A stretch of 64,000 bases of DNA from Peromyscus leucopus (lineage: Eukaryota; Chordata; Mammalia; Rodentia; Cricetidae). The notes beneath the pieces were generated by a model. That model was not told where the DNA came from and made no database searches. It saw only the letters and a program-made list of their open reading frames with translations. Location of the stretch: assembly GCF_004664715.2 (NCBI RefSeq), contig NC_051063.1, positions 148,285,665-148,349,664 of the forward strand, read 5' to 3'. Made by a program: the position numbers and the translations under genes. Numbering within the stretch: position 1 is the first letter of the stretch; each line of letters starts with the position of its first letter. Shown here one piece after another: positions 1 through 11,807 of the stretch.

Positions 1-1330
1 CAGGAGGGACCAAGAGGCCCAGCTTGTCCGGATCTCAGGTCTTAAGGGATCCCATCTTGGCCCCATCCCAGGGGCAGGTCATAGATAAGTGTAGCAGTTA
101 CCAGAAACCTCACTAGGGATAGTACTTCCAGGTCAAAGCTGGAACAGTTACCCGCTACAGTCACATGTTTTCAACTGTCCTCTGGAGCTTAGTGGGCTCA
201 CCAGTACATACAGGTGGAGGAAATTACTATTCTTCTCTCAGAGTCCATAAGTTGCCAATAGTTCAGCATGGAGGGGCAGAGACCATGAGCCCCTCCCTGA
301 TCTACAATTATCTATCGGCATGCCCAGTCTTGTGCAGGCCAAGTACAGACAACGACATCTGCTGTGAGATTGTCTTTACCATGGTTATGCCGTACCCTGA
401 ACGGCATTTCACAGCCATATACCTGTCTTCTGACTCTTACATTCTTGTGTTGGTATCATGATTAGGGCTGAACACTCAACTGTCATTTATTCTGAGTATC
501 TCAAGGGCCATGAGTGTCTGTATTCCTTATTGTTTGCAGTAGAGAGAAGCTTCTCTGATTAGGGATGAGAGTAGTGTTTGTCTATGGATATAATCATAAA
601 TATTTAGCATGCAATTTGGTACCATGTCACCACACAAGAGTAGTGAGTTCACCCATGTGACTTCCTGAGCCATGGTATTTTGGCTGGATTCACAGTATCA
701 GGTGTGTGTTCTCTCTTGTAAAGCCAGAGTGATTGGTTGTCCTCATAACTCGTATGCTACTATGGCATCACATCTTGCCTGCATGTTGATCTTGTAGTTG
801 GCAGAGTTTACAGCTGGGTAACACCATTGATGCCTTTTCTATTCCAGCAACCTAGAGAATACCTTCTGGACTCATGAGGGCCAGCTAACAGGGAGGAGGA
901 TTCTGGCTCAGTTCCAGCTTGCTTTCTGTATGTATTGCAACCAAAGTGCATGGTGTGCTCAGCAGTAGGGTCATATCTAGTTATGGTGAGCATCAGAAAG
1001 GAAAAGCAAGAGTCTGTATTATTTCAGAGCCTCTGGATCTTCCCTGATGAACAGTTCCTACAGAGATACCTCAAACCTAGGTCTAGGGTTTATGTTTGAT
1101 AAATAATGGCTGGTAGGAGCAGTGTCATTCTGTTCTTAATGCTTACCAACAGTTAGCCTTAAGTTCGTGAGCCATGGGTTTGATGTTTTGCACAGGAGAT
1201 ATTGGGTAAAGCCTAGAAACATTGTACTGTGTGAAGGTGATGACCATGGGCAGGATTTCCATGCACACAATATGGAGTTTCCCATCTAAGTGTTAAGTAG
1301 ATCTAAAGGCTCTCTGTGGTCTGATAGCTA
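1..1330 (-). mobile_element. Old rodent L1-type 3'UTR-like repeat, antisense
   Basis: This block reads like the common rodent repeat seen as antisense L1 (Lx-type) 3'UTR. It has collinear resemblance to the antisense L1 3'UTR at 50.1-50.4 kb, for example 'tctgactcttacattct' near 427 and the 'agaagcttctctgat' segment near 545. No poly(T) start or target-site duplication is visible, so both edges are approximate and the element probably extends left of the window. The ORF at 165-461 lies inside it and is not a gene. The family assignment is from memory of rodent repeats and could be wrong (LTR-internal is the alternative). Confidence 0.4.
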
Positions 1331-1599
1331 CCAAAGAACAGAAAATGAAAAGTCAAAGTTCTGGATTATATTATTTTCTGGATTTTAGTGCTCATTTTCA
1401 GATATTTTACTTTCTCATCTAATACAAAGACTATTCTTTTACTGTCCTTTTAAATACATTGCTTTATAAATAAATTGGACATACATTATAGAAAATGGGT
1501 CCAGTCCTAGTAGTTTCACTCAAACATACTCTTTCAGCATGCATATGTCTTATGAAGTTAGTTGTTTCTTTAATCTGTGTCTGGGTATGTTGTATGTGT
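1331..1599. other. AT-rich stretch, nothing recognised
   Basis: AT-rich sequence without a recognisable repeat or exon. It separates the old L1-like block from the SINE remnant to its right. Confidence 0.5.
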
Positions 1600-1845
1600 A
1601 TACACTGCATATGAGAGTGCAGGTGTGTACATGCCATGCTCCGAGGACAACCTTGGGGATCATTTCTCACCTACTACCTTCTTTGAAACAAGATCTGCTT
1701 TTTGTTGCTGATCCAGGCAGGCTAGTCTGAGTGCTTCTGAGAACTCTCCTTTCTGCCCATTTCACCTAGGAGCGCAGGGATGATTGACACATGTTACTTA
1801 CCATACCTGGCCTTATGTGGGATCTGTAGATACAAAAATGCTTTA
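1600..1845 (-). mobile_element. Degenerate B4-type SINE
   Basis: Read on the minus strand this resembles a B4 SINE: a tRNA-like head, a B1-like body and a TG-rich tail. Recognisable pieces on the plus strand are 'gaggacaaccttgg' near 1640, the 'caggcaggctagtctg' block near 1715, and 'accatacctggcc' near 1800. It is heavily diverged, so the subfamily is uncertain. Confidence 0.45.
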
Positions 1846-1882
1846 TCCTCTTATCCTTTAAAGTAACTTATGGTAGTCTTTT

Positions 1883-1895
1883 AAAACCCACCCCT
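1883..1895. repeat. Left target-site duplication of the 1.9-4.5 kb L1
   Basis: 'aaaacccacccct' here is repeated exactly at 4,472-4,484, on the far side of the L1 poly(A) tail. The two 13-base copies bracket both the inverted and the sense L1 segments, which shows they arrived in one event. Confidence 0.85.
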
Positions 1896-3353
1896 GTTTT
1901 GTGAATTCTCTGTTTAGCTCTTTAGCCCATTTTTTAATTGGACTGTTCAGTGCTTTGATGTCTAGTTTCTTGAGTTCTTTATATATTGTGGAGATCAATC
2001 CTCTGTCAGATGTGGGGTTGGTGAAGATCTTTTCCCAATCTGTTGGCTGTCTTTTTGTCTTATTGACTGTGTCTTTTGCCCTGCAAAAGCTTCTCAGTTT
2101 TGAGAGGTCCCATTTATTAATGGTTGTGCTCAGGGTCTGTGCTGTCGGTGTTTTATTTAGGAAATGGTCTCCAGTGCCAATGCGTTCAAGAGTGCTTCCT
2201 ATTTTCTTTTCTATTAAGTTTAGTGTAACTGGATTTATGTTTAGGTCTTTGATCCACTTGGACTTGAGTTTTGTGCATGGTGACAGATATGGATCTATTT
2301 GTAATCTTTTACATATTGACATCCAGTTATGCCAGCACCATTTGTTGAAGATACTTTCTTTGTTCCATTGTATAGTTTTGGCTCCTTTGTCAAAAACCAG
2401 GTGTTCATATGTGCATGGATTAATGTCAGGGTCTTCAATTCGATTCCATTGGTCCGTATGTCGGTTTTTGTACCAGTACCAAGCTGTTTTTATTACTATA
2501 GCTCTATAGTAGAGTTTGAGGTCCGGGATGGTGATGCCTCCAAGGGTTGCTTTATCGTATAGGATTCTTTTAGCTATCCTGGGTCTTTTGTTTTTCCATA
2601 TAAAGTTGAGTATTTTTCTTTCCAAGTCTGTGAAGAATTGTGTTGGGATTTTGATGGGGATTGCATTGAATCTGCAGATTGCTTTTGGTAAGATTGCCAT
2701 TTTTACTATGTTAATCCTACCTATCCATGAGCATGGGAGATCCTTCCATTTTCTGATATCTTCTTCAATTTCTTTCTTTAGAGATTTAAAGTTCTTATCA
2801 AAAAGGTCTTTCACTTGTTTAGTTAGTGTTATCCCAAGGTATTTTATATTATTTGTGGCTATTGTAAAGGGTGATGTTTCTCTGACTTCTTTCTCAGCCC
2901 TTTTATCATTTGTGTATAGGAGGGCTACTGATTTTTTTGAGTTGATCTTGTATCCTGCCACTTTACTGAAGGAGTTTATCAGCTGTAGAAGTTCCCTGGT
3001 AGAGTTTTTGGGGTCACTTATGTATACTATCATATCATCTGCAAATAGTGAAAGTTTGACTTCTTCCTTGCCAATTTGTATCCCTTTGATCTCCTTTTTG
3101 TTGTCTTATTGCTCTAGCTAGAACTTCTAGCACTATATTGAATAAATATGGGGAGAGTGGACAGCCTTGTCTTGTTCCTGAATTTAGTGGTATCACTTTG
3201 AGTTTCTCTCCATTAAATTTGATGTTTGCTGTTGGCTTGCTATAAATTGCTTTTATTATGTTTAGAAATGTTCCTTGTATTCCTATTCTTTCTAAGACCT
3301 TTATCATGAAGGGGTGTTGGATTTTGTCAAAGGCTTTTTCAGCATCTAGGGAG
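1896..3353 (-). pseudogene. L1 ORF2 fragment (reverse transcriptase domain), inverted 5' segment
   Basis: Antisense L1 ORF2 covering the reverse transcriptase and thumb region. Minus-strand translation gives [16 protein letters not shown] sequence at the right end, the [11 protein letters not shown] motif, and the catalytic LFADD motif near 3,035-3,050. It then runs to [10 protein letters not shown], where ORF2 is cut at the insertion edge. One extra A in an A-run near 3,100 shifts the frame between the finger and palm motifs, giving two ORFs (3,035-3,307 and 1,858-3,033). L1 ORF2 protein nicks target DNA and reverse transcribes L1 RNA; this copy cannot, because it is split, inverted and lacks the endonuclease domain. 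The next codons of ORF2 are found on the + strand just right of 3,354, as expected for twin priming. Confidence 0.92.
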
Positions 3354-3928
3354 AACTACAAATGGCTGAAAGACATTTAAAGAAATGCTCAACATCCTTA
3401 ATCATCAGAGAAATGCAAATCAAAACGACTCTGAGATACCACCTTACACCCGTTAGAATAGCTAAGATCAAAAACACCAATGACAACCAATGTTGGAGAG
3501 GATGTGGAGCAAAGGGAACACTCCTCCACTGTTGGTGGGAATGTAAACTTGTACAACCACTGTGGAAATCAGTATGGCGGTTTCTCAGAAAATTAGGAAT
3601 CGAACTACCTCAAGACCCAGCCATACCACTCTTGGGCATATACCCAAAGAATGCTGATACATACCATAAAGATACATGCTCAGCTATGTTCATAGCAGCA
3701 CTATTTGTAATAGCCAGAACCTGGAAACAACCTAGATGCCCATCAACGGAAGAATGGATGAAAAAAATGTGGTACATATACACAATGGAGTTCTACTCAG
3801 CAGAGAAAAACAATGAAAGCATGAAATTTGCAGGCAAATGGATGGAACTAGAAAAAATCATCCTGAGTGAGGTAACCCAAACCCAGAAAGACAGTTATGG
3901 TATGTACTCACTCATTGGTGGATTCTAG
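3354..3928 (+). pseudogene. L1 ORF2 C-terminal fragment, sense 3' segment
   Basis: Plus-strand ORF at 3,362-3,928 (188 codons) is the C-terminal end of L1 ORF2. It contains the conserved Cys/His motif (C-x3-C-x7-H-x4-C, residues C-W-R-G-C through C-W-W-E-C) and the family's C-terminal block ending SLIGG plus one residue. Its start matches the ORF2 position where the inverted segment stops, so the two halves are neighbours in the parental element. The initiating Met is not a real start. The fragment stays open to its natural stop, so the insertion is fairly young. Confidence 0.93.
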
Positions 3929-4471
3929 ATATAAAATGAACAATCAGACCACAACCCATAGAACCATAAAGGCTATATATATATAGCATGGAGGTCCCTA
4001 GGACGACTGTGGCATATAATAAATTTCAGTTTTACTCAATTATTGAAAAAAAATAGCCAAATGAATGGAAACACATGAACTATGAACCAAAGGCTGAGGG
4101 GCTCCCAGCTGGATCAGGCCCTCTGAATAGGTGAGACAGTTGATTGGCTTGATCAGTTTGGGAGGCATCTAGGCAGTGGGACCAAGTCCTGTGCTCATTG
4201 CATGAATTGGCTGTTTGAAACCAGGAACTTATGCAGGGACACTTGGCTTAGTCTGGGAGGAAGGGACTGGACCTGCCTGGACTGAGTCTACCAAGTTGAT
4301 CACAGTCCTCGGGGGAGGACTTGTCCTGGAGGAGGTGGGAATGGAGGGTGGGCTGGGGGTAAGGGGAGGGCGTGGGAGGGGGGAGAATAGGGGAACCCAT
4401 GGCTGATATGTAGAACTGAATGGTATTGTAAAATAAAAAATATATATCACAAAAAAAAAATAAAAAAAAAT
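3929..4471 (+). mobile_element. L1 3'UTR and poly(A) tail
   Basis: Sense L1 3'UTR of the younger cricetid type. It has a G-rich stretch at 4,320-4,390, an AATAAA signal at 4,432-4,437 and a long A-rich tail to 4,471, followed directly by the right TSD. With the two ORF2 segments it forms one 5'-inverted L1 insertion, 1,896-4,471. Transcription from the presumed + strand host gene would read this tail in the sense direction. Confidence 0.9.
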
Positions 4472-4484
4472 AAAACCCACCCCT
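4472..4484. repeat. Right target-site duplication of the 1.9-4.5 kb L1
   Basis: Exact 13-base match to 1,883-1,895, immediately after the poly(A) tail. Its leading A residues could be counted as tail, so the true duplication may be slightly shorter. Confidence 0.85.
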
Positions 4485-4654
4485 ATGACTAATGAGGGGT
4501 CCTTAATAGATCCCATATTTGACTACCTCGTTTTCCTTATCTCATTTCCACACTTCAATACTTAACCAATATTATTTTTCTTCAGTGAAGTTTGGTTGTA
4601 TCTCTGTATCTTAAAAGTATTATTTTGTTTATTTTTAGGTATATAAAAAAATCT

Positions 4655-4757
4655 CTGTAAACCTGGAATCTCAGGACTCCAAAAGTTGAAGCAGGAGGAT
4701 CATTAATATAAGGCCAACCTGGGCTACATATCAAGACTCCATCTTAAAAAGAAACAA
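4655..4757 (+). mobile_element. Old B1 SINE fragment
   Basis: 7SL-derived SINE remnant: 'cctggaatctcaggactcc', 'gaagcaggaggatcat', 'ccaacctgggctacat' and an A-rich tail follow the B1 order. The first part of the element is missing or too diverged to see. Confidence 0.65.
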
Positions 4758-4894
4758 ATAACTATTATCTCCTATATTTAATCTTTGAGACTTTTCCAGA
4801 CTAGAGTTCCTCACTGTTTTGTGAATCACTGCCCATCATTCTTTTGACTGTGCTGTGAATATATTTCAGGGTTTTGTTGTTGTTGTTCTTGTAC

Positions 4895-5035
4895 TTTGTT
4901 TTTTGTTTTCATGACAGAATTTCTCTGTGTAGCCCTAGATGTCCCAGAACTTGCTCTGTAGACCAGATTGGCCTTGAACTCAGAGATTCACCTCCCAAAT
5001 ACTAGGATTAAAGACGTGTGCTACCACTGTCCAGC
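4895..5035 (-). mobile_element. B1 SINE
   Basis: Clear antisense B1: T-rich start, then 'tctctgtgtagccctag', 'ctctgtagaccagattgg', 'ccttgaactcagagattc' and 'aggattaaagacgtgtgc'. The flanking 'atttcag' copies (about 4,863 and 5,039) could be a short target-site duplication. Confidence 0.85.
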
Positions 5036-5054
5036 TACATTTCAGTTTTTGATC

Positions 5055-5470
5055 TGATATCTCATGCATGGACATCTAGGTCATTTTCCACATTGTTGCT
5101 CTTGTGAACAGAGTGTGTTAAGAACATTCTTCCACTAGCCTCCAGGTACAGTTGTCCAATTCTTTTTCTGTGTTACATGCCCAAGAGTCAAGTTCTGGGA
5201 TGGAACTGCTGATGTGCAGTACCGGGAGACGATGCTCCAGACTGAGAGCATGTCCTTCACTTTATTCCTCCTTCTATTCTTATCTCTGTACACCTTTCTC
5301 TCATGGCTTCATAGTCTCTAGTCCCAGGTATCATTAGGCCTTGCATGTTTTCCTCAGTGAGATGAATATAAAAGGATTTTGGGTCTGTATTCTCCGATCA
5401 TGAATGATGGTCACCATCTGTTCATGTGTCTGTTGACCACAGGAATGGGTGGACATGGAATAGTCTCAAT
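5055..5470 (-). mobile_element. Ancient mammalian L1 (L1M-type) ORF2-end fragment
   Basis: The order matches the antisense ORF2-end region common to old mammalian L1s: 'ggacatctaggtcattttcc', 'attgttgctcttgtgaac', 'gttctgggatggaactgctg', and later 'catctgttcatgtgtct'. It is much more diverged than the rodent L1s here, so it predates the rodent lineage. Confidence 0.6.
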
Positions 5471-6532
5471 TAGTCCTTGCTATGTCCTCAAGACTTCTGC
5501 TGCTTGTATTTTTCCCTTTCTTCTCATGGTTACTTTATCACGTTATGAGTGTATTAGGGCCCTTTCAGGATGCACGCTGACAGGATCTCCTGAGCGCTCT
5601 GTCTATGTCACATGAGGGAAGTAGATGGCACTCTTTTATTATGACTCCTTTGCCTTCCTGCTGATGCCACTTGTGTGGCTTTAATGGTAGTCTGAGACCT
5701 CATGTTCATCTATGTGTGGATTCAGGAATTTTAAAACCAACCAACTCCATTTTTGGAAGACTGATGGTGGATTTTTCATTCACTATAGAATCAGCTAATA
5801 TGATTGAACTCAGAGGTGGAATGTCCTTTAACTGCTCTGAGATTGGTGCAGGTACAAAGGCAGAGGAGCTGGTCACCCTTCATCTTCCTCCTCCACAGGT
5901 GAACATCTCACATAATCATGGTATGCCCATCAGATCTAAAAACAAAACCACAACCCGGCTAGGCTTCAGTAGGATTTTGCTCATGGCTTTTAGTGTACTG
6001 TTTCCTTTGATCATCATGACTAGTTTTCCTAATCTTTGACAGTTTCTTAGTCTTTGCTTGATTTTCATAACAATGGCACTTGAGGGGTTACTGGCTCCAT
6101 GTTTTGTAGAATGGCCCCAGCTTTGGGTTTTCTATTGTTTCCTCACGATTGGACTATGGTTGTGGACGCAGAGAATAGTATCACAGAGGTAAGCAATCTT
6201 CTCACTCTCATATGAGGATGTCACTGATGATGCATGCTCTCCTCACTCATCTGGGCAAGGTGGCGCCCACCCATACTCTCTTTGCAAACACCATCCTTAG
6301 CCTCCCTGTACTCACTACAAATGCATTTGGCTGATACTCTATAGGAAGAGAGTAAGTGAGTGCTGCTTCCTAGAGGAAGGAACGGGGCACATGTTAGCAC
6401 CTAGTGACTAATAACTACTCTGGTGAGGTACTTTGGTGAAATGCAAATGCTTCTCCTGGCAATTCAAGCATTAATTTTAGCACCATTGAGTGTGCTCAGC
6501 GATTATCACCATGGTGGCGTTCTGAGAGTAGT
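5471..6532. other. Mostly unrecognised; possible ancient repeat at about 6,030-6,250
   Basis: No exon or recent repeat is visible. The part around 6,030-6,250 ('gtagaatggccccagctttggg' region) resembles an old interspersed repeat found in many mammals, but the family could not be assigned. The 122-codon ORF at 5,671-6,039 has no recognisable domain. Confidence 0.4.
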
Positions 6533-6661
6533 ATTGCTATTCTCTCCCTCCCTCCTCCCCTCCCTGCCTGCTTCTTCCTCCCTCCTTTCCCACCTCTTCT
6601 CCCTCCTCCCTCTATCTGCTTTCTTCTGTCTTCTATCTTGTGTGTGTGTGGGGGGGGGGGG
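6533..6661. repeat. Pyrimidine-rich tract plus (GT)n/G-run
   Basis: An almost pure CT tract from about 6,533 to 6,640 ends in a short (TG)n and a run of 12-13 G at 6,649-6,661. On the minus strand it translates to a low-complexity E/R/G-rich ORF that should be ignored. Confidence 0.85.
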
Positions 6662-6762
6662 ACATAGCGCCTTGCTATGTAGCCCAGGATCTGAGCTCAA
6701 GTTCCTTCTCCCTCACCTTATTGGGTGCTGGGAATCTAGGTGTGTACCCCACACCTGGCCTT
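6662..6762 (-). mobile_element. Old B1-like SINE
   Basis: Antisense 7SL-type sequence: 'ttgctatgtagcccaggat', 'gggtgctgggaatctaggtg', 'accccacacctggcc'. It is more diverged than the neighbouring B1 and lies against the G-run. Confidence 0.65.
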
Positions 6763-6787
6763 TATTCCTCCTCCCTGTCCTTCTTCT

Positions 6788-6940
6788 CTTTTGGTTTTCA
6801 AGACAGGATTCCTTTGTGTAGTCCTGGCTGGCCTGAACTCCCTTTGTAGACCAGGCTGGCCTCGAACTCACAGAGATCCACCTGCCTCTGCCTCCTGAGT
6901 GCTCGGATTAAAGGCGTGCACCCCATGGCCTGGCTCTTTA
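6788..6940 (-). mobile_element. B1 SINE
   Basis: Nearly complete antisense B1 with 'gtagtcctggctggcctgaa', 'gtagaccaggctggcctcga', 'cctgcctctgcctcctgagt' and 'attaaaggcgtgcaccc'. It carries the internal B1 duplication and is clearly younger than the copy just to its left. Confidence 0.9.
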
Positions 6941-7510
6941 GTCCTTCTTTTTATACATTTATTATTTTGAATTCTTTCTAAAGGATTATCTGTCCCACCT
7001 TCCCGATTCATTTGTTTGTAATTTGTGTGTCAGGTGGGCACATGGGTCTTTATTTTTTAGGTCATAATTAAATATTATGGTTATTTATTTATTCTTGGTT
7101 CTTGCTTCCTTTCAATACATGTACTCCTTTATTTTTTACACATCTATTTTTTCTTAACAATTTCTCATTTTTCTGCTATTGTAGGAGTCTCCAGGCTCGT
7201 TTTATGTTTTCTATGCTCCAGCCTTACCATCAGCCACTTGTCCATTTCTTCTTTTATCAAAAAATCTTGTTGGAAACTACTGGAATATAATTGCTTCTAG
7301 GCTCTCTTAGGGGACCAAATGAGGAAATACACATGTAATTAGGTCTAATTATTTGAAGCTATTATGTTCTGTAAAATATCAAAGATTCTGAACTAGTGAA
7401 TGTTGCATTGTTCCTGGGAGGATTTCAGGGCCCGATGCCTTCCTCTGGTCATATTTCTGTCAATTGCTGAATATTAAACCTTGTTTTATTTTACGTGTGC
7501 TTCTATTTAC

Positions 7511-7512
<2 letters not shown>
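6941..7512. other. AT-rich stretch, nothing recognised
   Basis: AT-rich sequence without a recognisable repeat, exon or RNA gene. Confidence 0.5.

Positions 7513-7566
<54 letters not shown>
7513..7566. repeat. (GT)n microsatellite
   Basis: About 27 uninterrupted GT units, long enough to be length-polymorphic. The minus-strand ORF at 7,460-7,801 runs through it as a Thr-His repeat and is an artefact. Confidence 0.97.
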
Positions 7567-7568
<2 letters not shown>

Positions 7569-8699
7569 AGATTCATTAACATTGGTCTTACAGCCATTAG
7601 CACTAACATTTGCACCTGAACTTGTTTGCACAATATTTTTTCTGCACTTAGGAACACCATGCAAACCTTTGACACTTGGGTCTGAGGTTTCTTAAGCATA
7701 AGACTCACCAGCATAAAACACAACTTTACAAAAACTGTGCCATTAAATAGGCTGTGAAATAGACACGTATTCATAGTATAAGAGATGCCGGGGGAAGGCA
7801 AGTGCCACTTTCTTTTAGCTCATCTGGGAACACTGGTGACTCGGGTTATTTGCTGCCACATGTGTGTACCTGCAGGGCTGCAAAGGGCCTTAACTATTGA
7901 ATTTTGGGTTACAGGTAAATTTTAGTAAATAAGTGAGTCAACGAGTGAATAATTGGTAAATAACAAGGCTCTGTTTTATACACAGCAGCCTGAAGATACA
8001 CACATGTCTGTATGCCTGCCTCTGTGTCTCTGTATCTCAAGCTAAACACACACTTATACTGATATTAACATTAACAGCCTTAACTCTGCACGATGCAATT
8101 CAGTTCACCATCTTGCTTGTTTATCTGAACAGAAGTTCCAGGAAACAAAGCCACATCTACTTCTGTGACTGTGGAGAGTAGATGTTACAGGTCTGGAGCC
8201 CAGTTACTTGAATCACATGGAGCCCCTTCAAGAGTCATGCATTTCCGAACTGTGTGTGACCTAACATCCATCCTGTGACTATTAGGTCATTCTCTGGGGA
8301 ACATGCTACCAGACTCCTAATTTCCACTAGTCCAAAGGCTGAGTATGTTGTCATATAGCACCCCAGCCTACACTGGAGGCTGCTACAATGTAGTAGTACC
8401 TGACTTCACAATAGCATAATGACTTGTTCCCACAGGTGTATCTTTCAAATATCTTGATTTATGTGGGTCTTTGTTCTGCTGTCACATAGAATTCATGGCT
8501 CTGTTACTATATTGGAATATGGCATTTGGGGTAACCTGGCTTTCTGTTCCCAGGCCATGGTCACTCATATTTGACTTAAGAATATGCTATTTCTTGTTCC
8601 TTCTGAGGTGAGAATTGTGCTTTTGCCTTGATGTTTGTTTTTGAAATTTTTAAATTGCATTTATTTATTGATTGTTGAATTGTGTATTTGTATGCTTGA

Positions 8700-8700
<1 letters not shown>
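7567..8700. other. No recognised feature
   Basis: Mixed-composition sequence. No repeat family, splice-site-flanked ORF or RNA gene could be supported. Confidence 0.5.

Positions 8701-8702
<2 letters not shown>

Positions 8703-8742
<40 letters not shown>
8703..8742. repeat. (GT)n microsatellite
   Basis: About 17-18 GT units with a few variant units at both ends, lying at the tail side of the SINE remnant to its right, a usual place for TG tracts to arise. Confidence 0.93.
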
Positions 8743-8749
<7 letters not shown>

Positions 8750-8985
8750 TATGTGCGCATGTGTACGACACGCATGTAGATGTCAGAGAACAACGTTGGC
8801 TGTCAGTTTTCACCCACCTCCCTTGTTTCAGACAGGGTGTTGCCACTGGATGAGTCAGGCTCGTTGGTCCACAGGCACCTGGGGACTTCTCCGTCCTTGT
8901 CTCTAGGAACACTGGGATTTTAGATGCTTTAATGTGGATTCTATAGACTTCAGTGGCACCCACTTTACCCCCTGACCCATCTCCG
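8743..8985 (-). mobile_element. B4-type SINE remnant
   Basis: Plus-strand landmarks are 'gtcagagaacaacgttggc', 'tgtttcagacagggtgttg' and 'gaacactgggattttagatg', the order expected for an antisense B4 with its TG-rich tail on the left. The head portion is degraded. Confidence 0.5.
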
Positions 8986-11690
8986 TCTTGCTGACATTTT
9001 TGTTAGCGAGGCCGTTCATTGAAGAGATTGAAGGGGTGCAGCCAGTTGTCCCGTGGGAAGCCTCACATTCTAGATGGGTCTCGTCAGTTCCTCATGCTGC
9101 TGTTTGACCGGACGTGCTTTTCCGTCCTCCAGCTCCACTTTTTCACTTTCTGGAGACATTGAATCTGTGATCTCTCTAAGAGCAGCCATTCCCGGAGGCC
9201 TGTGCTGTGTGGACTGTCCCATCAGTTAGTGATGTGAAAATCCAGGGCCAGAGCCTACCATTTCTCTCCAGTTCTGTTTTGTGGAGGGCTTGAGCTGCCC
9301 ACTGAACCTCCAGGGTGGTACCTGGCAGCTGTAATTTTTTCTTTTTAACTTGCTGACAGGGTGACTTTGGCTGTCCAAATTTGAGTTGAATTTTTTTGAC
9401 TAGCAGGGTGTATTTGTATTTAAGTGACAAACATACCAGTATGTGAGCCAAGGTCAAGTCTGAGATGAAGCCTGACTGCTGTGGCCACTGAAGGGCTTTA
9501 GAATTGATGCTTGTCACTGGATGGGGGGGGGGTGAGTTCCCTTCATTCTCAAGGACAGCACTTGTCTCACTCAAGAGCCGAGGTCTTGATAGCAACTGTC
9601 TTGGGTGAAACATTCTGGGAATACATGTCCTTGCTGCACAGCCAGTGAGATTTGTACTTTGGAAATTCATGCACATTTTCTCCAACCCACAGGCGCTAAT
9701 GAAGAGCTAATGAACCATGGAGCTGGTTCAAATAAATGATTACAATTGACAAGAGAAGTGCAAACATGGCCCTGATGGAGGATAATCAAGAGTGAGTGGA
9801 AAGGGAAGGTTTTATTAATTATCCAAACTCAGAGCCTAGCTTCAGAATTGTGACAAGTTACAGAAGTTTGAGTGGGGACATTACAGGGCACACTTAACAA
9901 GTCATATGATATAAAAATAGTTTTAAAGGATCATCTTTGACATTTATGTATTTATTTTTGTATTTAGAACTGGTTACTAATTTCTTCTTTGAGTCTAGAT
10001 AAATGAGAGGATTTTATAATTTACATGTTTATTGATTTATATTGTTTTAGTTAGTTGGAAACTGTTGCAATTATTACTGTTTACATCCTGGCCTTTGGAT
10101 GCACTGCATAGAGGAAACTTCACAGTCCGCTGAGAACTTGAGAAGTCGTTATTTTGTGAAAGGAACCACAGATCACCTAACTGAGCTGATTCCACACCAG
10201 CCTCTGGCGTGGCTGGCACACACTGGCAAGCCACAGGCCAGACCAGAAATATCCTCTTTGCTGGATGACTACTGAAGCAGAATAGAAAGTCTAAAAGACA
10301 GTATACGTTTCTTGACTAATTATATAATACATATTTTAAATAACCACACTGCCACTCCTCTATATTTAAAATTTGACTTTATAAAATCAACGTCTGCTAA
10401 CAAAATGGCCACTTTCATCTGCTTTATATATTTGAGTGCCTGGGGATGTTTTAGGGAATGAAAATTCTCACACACTTTGAAAACTATTGAGCCAGAGACT
10501 GAAAAGGCAGTGTTTTGTTGTTGTTTGCTTGTTTTTTTCTTTTCTTAAAGAATATCAATGTCATCTGAGGGCCATGCATGGCCCCTCTCAGAGGTGGGTC
10601 TATTACAGTGGCCAGTGACAGTGGGTGTTCATGTGGGGGTGGGTATCTATCACTTACTGGGATTTTAAGGTTCTTGGGACCCAGGACAAGAATTGCATCA
10701 GGGATACATAGTAAGGTAATAGAAAGAGAGATCATTTATTGAGAAAGAGAAAAATACTGGTGGGCAGGTGACCTGGGGAAAGTCATAGGCTCCAAAGGCA
10801 TTGTGTCACTGGTCTCGTGACCTTTTATAGGTCATTGGTAGAGCAGCTAGTTTTCTCTAAGTTTGTATACCCTGGACTTTTTATCACCCGTGCTTTGGTG
10901 CATGTACCCAGGTGCAGAAGGGGTTTCAGTCTATGGCTTCTTTCCTATGTTAATCGCAATGCCTTTCTCTCTACATCCCTGCCCTCCTATCAGAACCTGC
11001 GGCTGTTTGCCTATAGTCAAGACCCATGGGATATTACTGGCATAAGGAAAGAAAATTTTCAAATGTTATAAACGAACCAGGCACCTACACTTCTCTAGTT
11101 GAATGTCAGGTGTTTTACAATATGACACCTGACACCGCACAGAAAATGACAGACGGCGACATCTGAACTCTTGCCAAGGATTTCACTCGTTCTCGTATCC
11201 TGTAAGTGGAATAGCCAGCAAGGATGATTCTGCTAACATCAGAGCATTCTCAGGCCAGATCCGACATCCAGCCTCTTACTGTTGGCCTCCCTGCTCGACT
11301 GGTTGCCTCAGTAGTGGCAAAGGGGTTAATCTCCTGACTGATAGGCATGTCCTGCTGTCATGTCTAAGTAAATCAGGAATGGCAGCCAGGCCTGAGGGCG
11401 TCATGGGATGAGGGACTTCCAGCAGCCATATCCATAGCGCTGTGCTGACCAGGATGAGCAGCTCGCCCAGGTGTGACTCTTTGTCTCAGCCGTGGTGAAG
11501 GTGTACCCTCTGGGTCCTGTTAACATTTGGCACTCATGTATTCCTTGGCAGGATTATCTCAAAAGAAGCTGAGGGTCTTATTTTGTGCCTGCCTTTCCTG
11601 TTCTTCCATCATAATGATGGTTCAGAACCAAAGGAGAATTTCTAAACTTTTAAGTTTATCAAGTTTATAAGTTTATCAAGATGCTTCGAA
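8986..11690. other. No recognised feature
   Basis: About 2.7 kb with no confident repeat or exon. ORFs such as 9,176-9,685 (minus, 169 codons) show no domain and lack splice-site support. Part of 10,560-11,150 could be an old LTR, since it has long CT/GA-alternating segments and truncated repeat-like edges, but no matching second copy or TG...CA ends were found. Confidence 0.4.
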
Positions 11691-11794
11691 AGCTTGTGCA
11701 ATTGTTAACCTCCTTGTGGAACTCTGCCTTCTCAGCATGGCATGACCATTGTCATTTTGAAATTAAAGCAGCTATACCTACATGAGATCCTTAC

Positions 11795-11805
11795 AAGATT
11801 GAGCC
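11795..11805. repeat. Left TSD of ID element
   Basis: 'aagattgagcc' recurs at 11,884-11,894 after the ID poly(A) tail, marking a target-primed insertion with little subsequent decay. Confidence 0.88.
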
Positions 11806-11807
11806 CA

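Noticed and set aside
1901..3121. Plus-strand ORFs of about 200 codons
   Set aside because: They are shadows of antisense L1 ORF2, which reads correctly on the minus strand.
5671..6039. 122-codon ORF
   Set aside because: No domain, no splice sites, and it ends near old repeat-like sequence.
9176..9685. 169-codon minus-strand ORF
   Set aside because: No recognisable family or exon boundaries; composition is unremarkable and consistent with chance.
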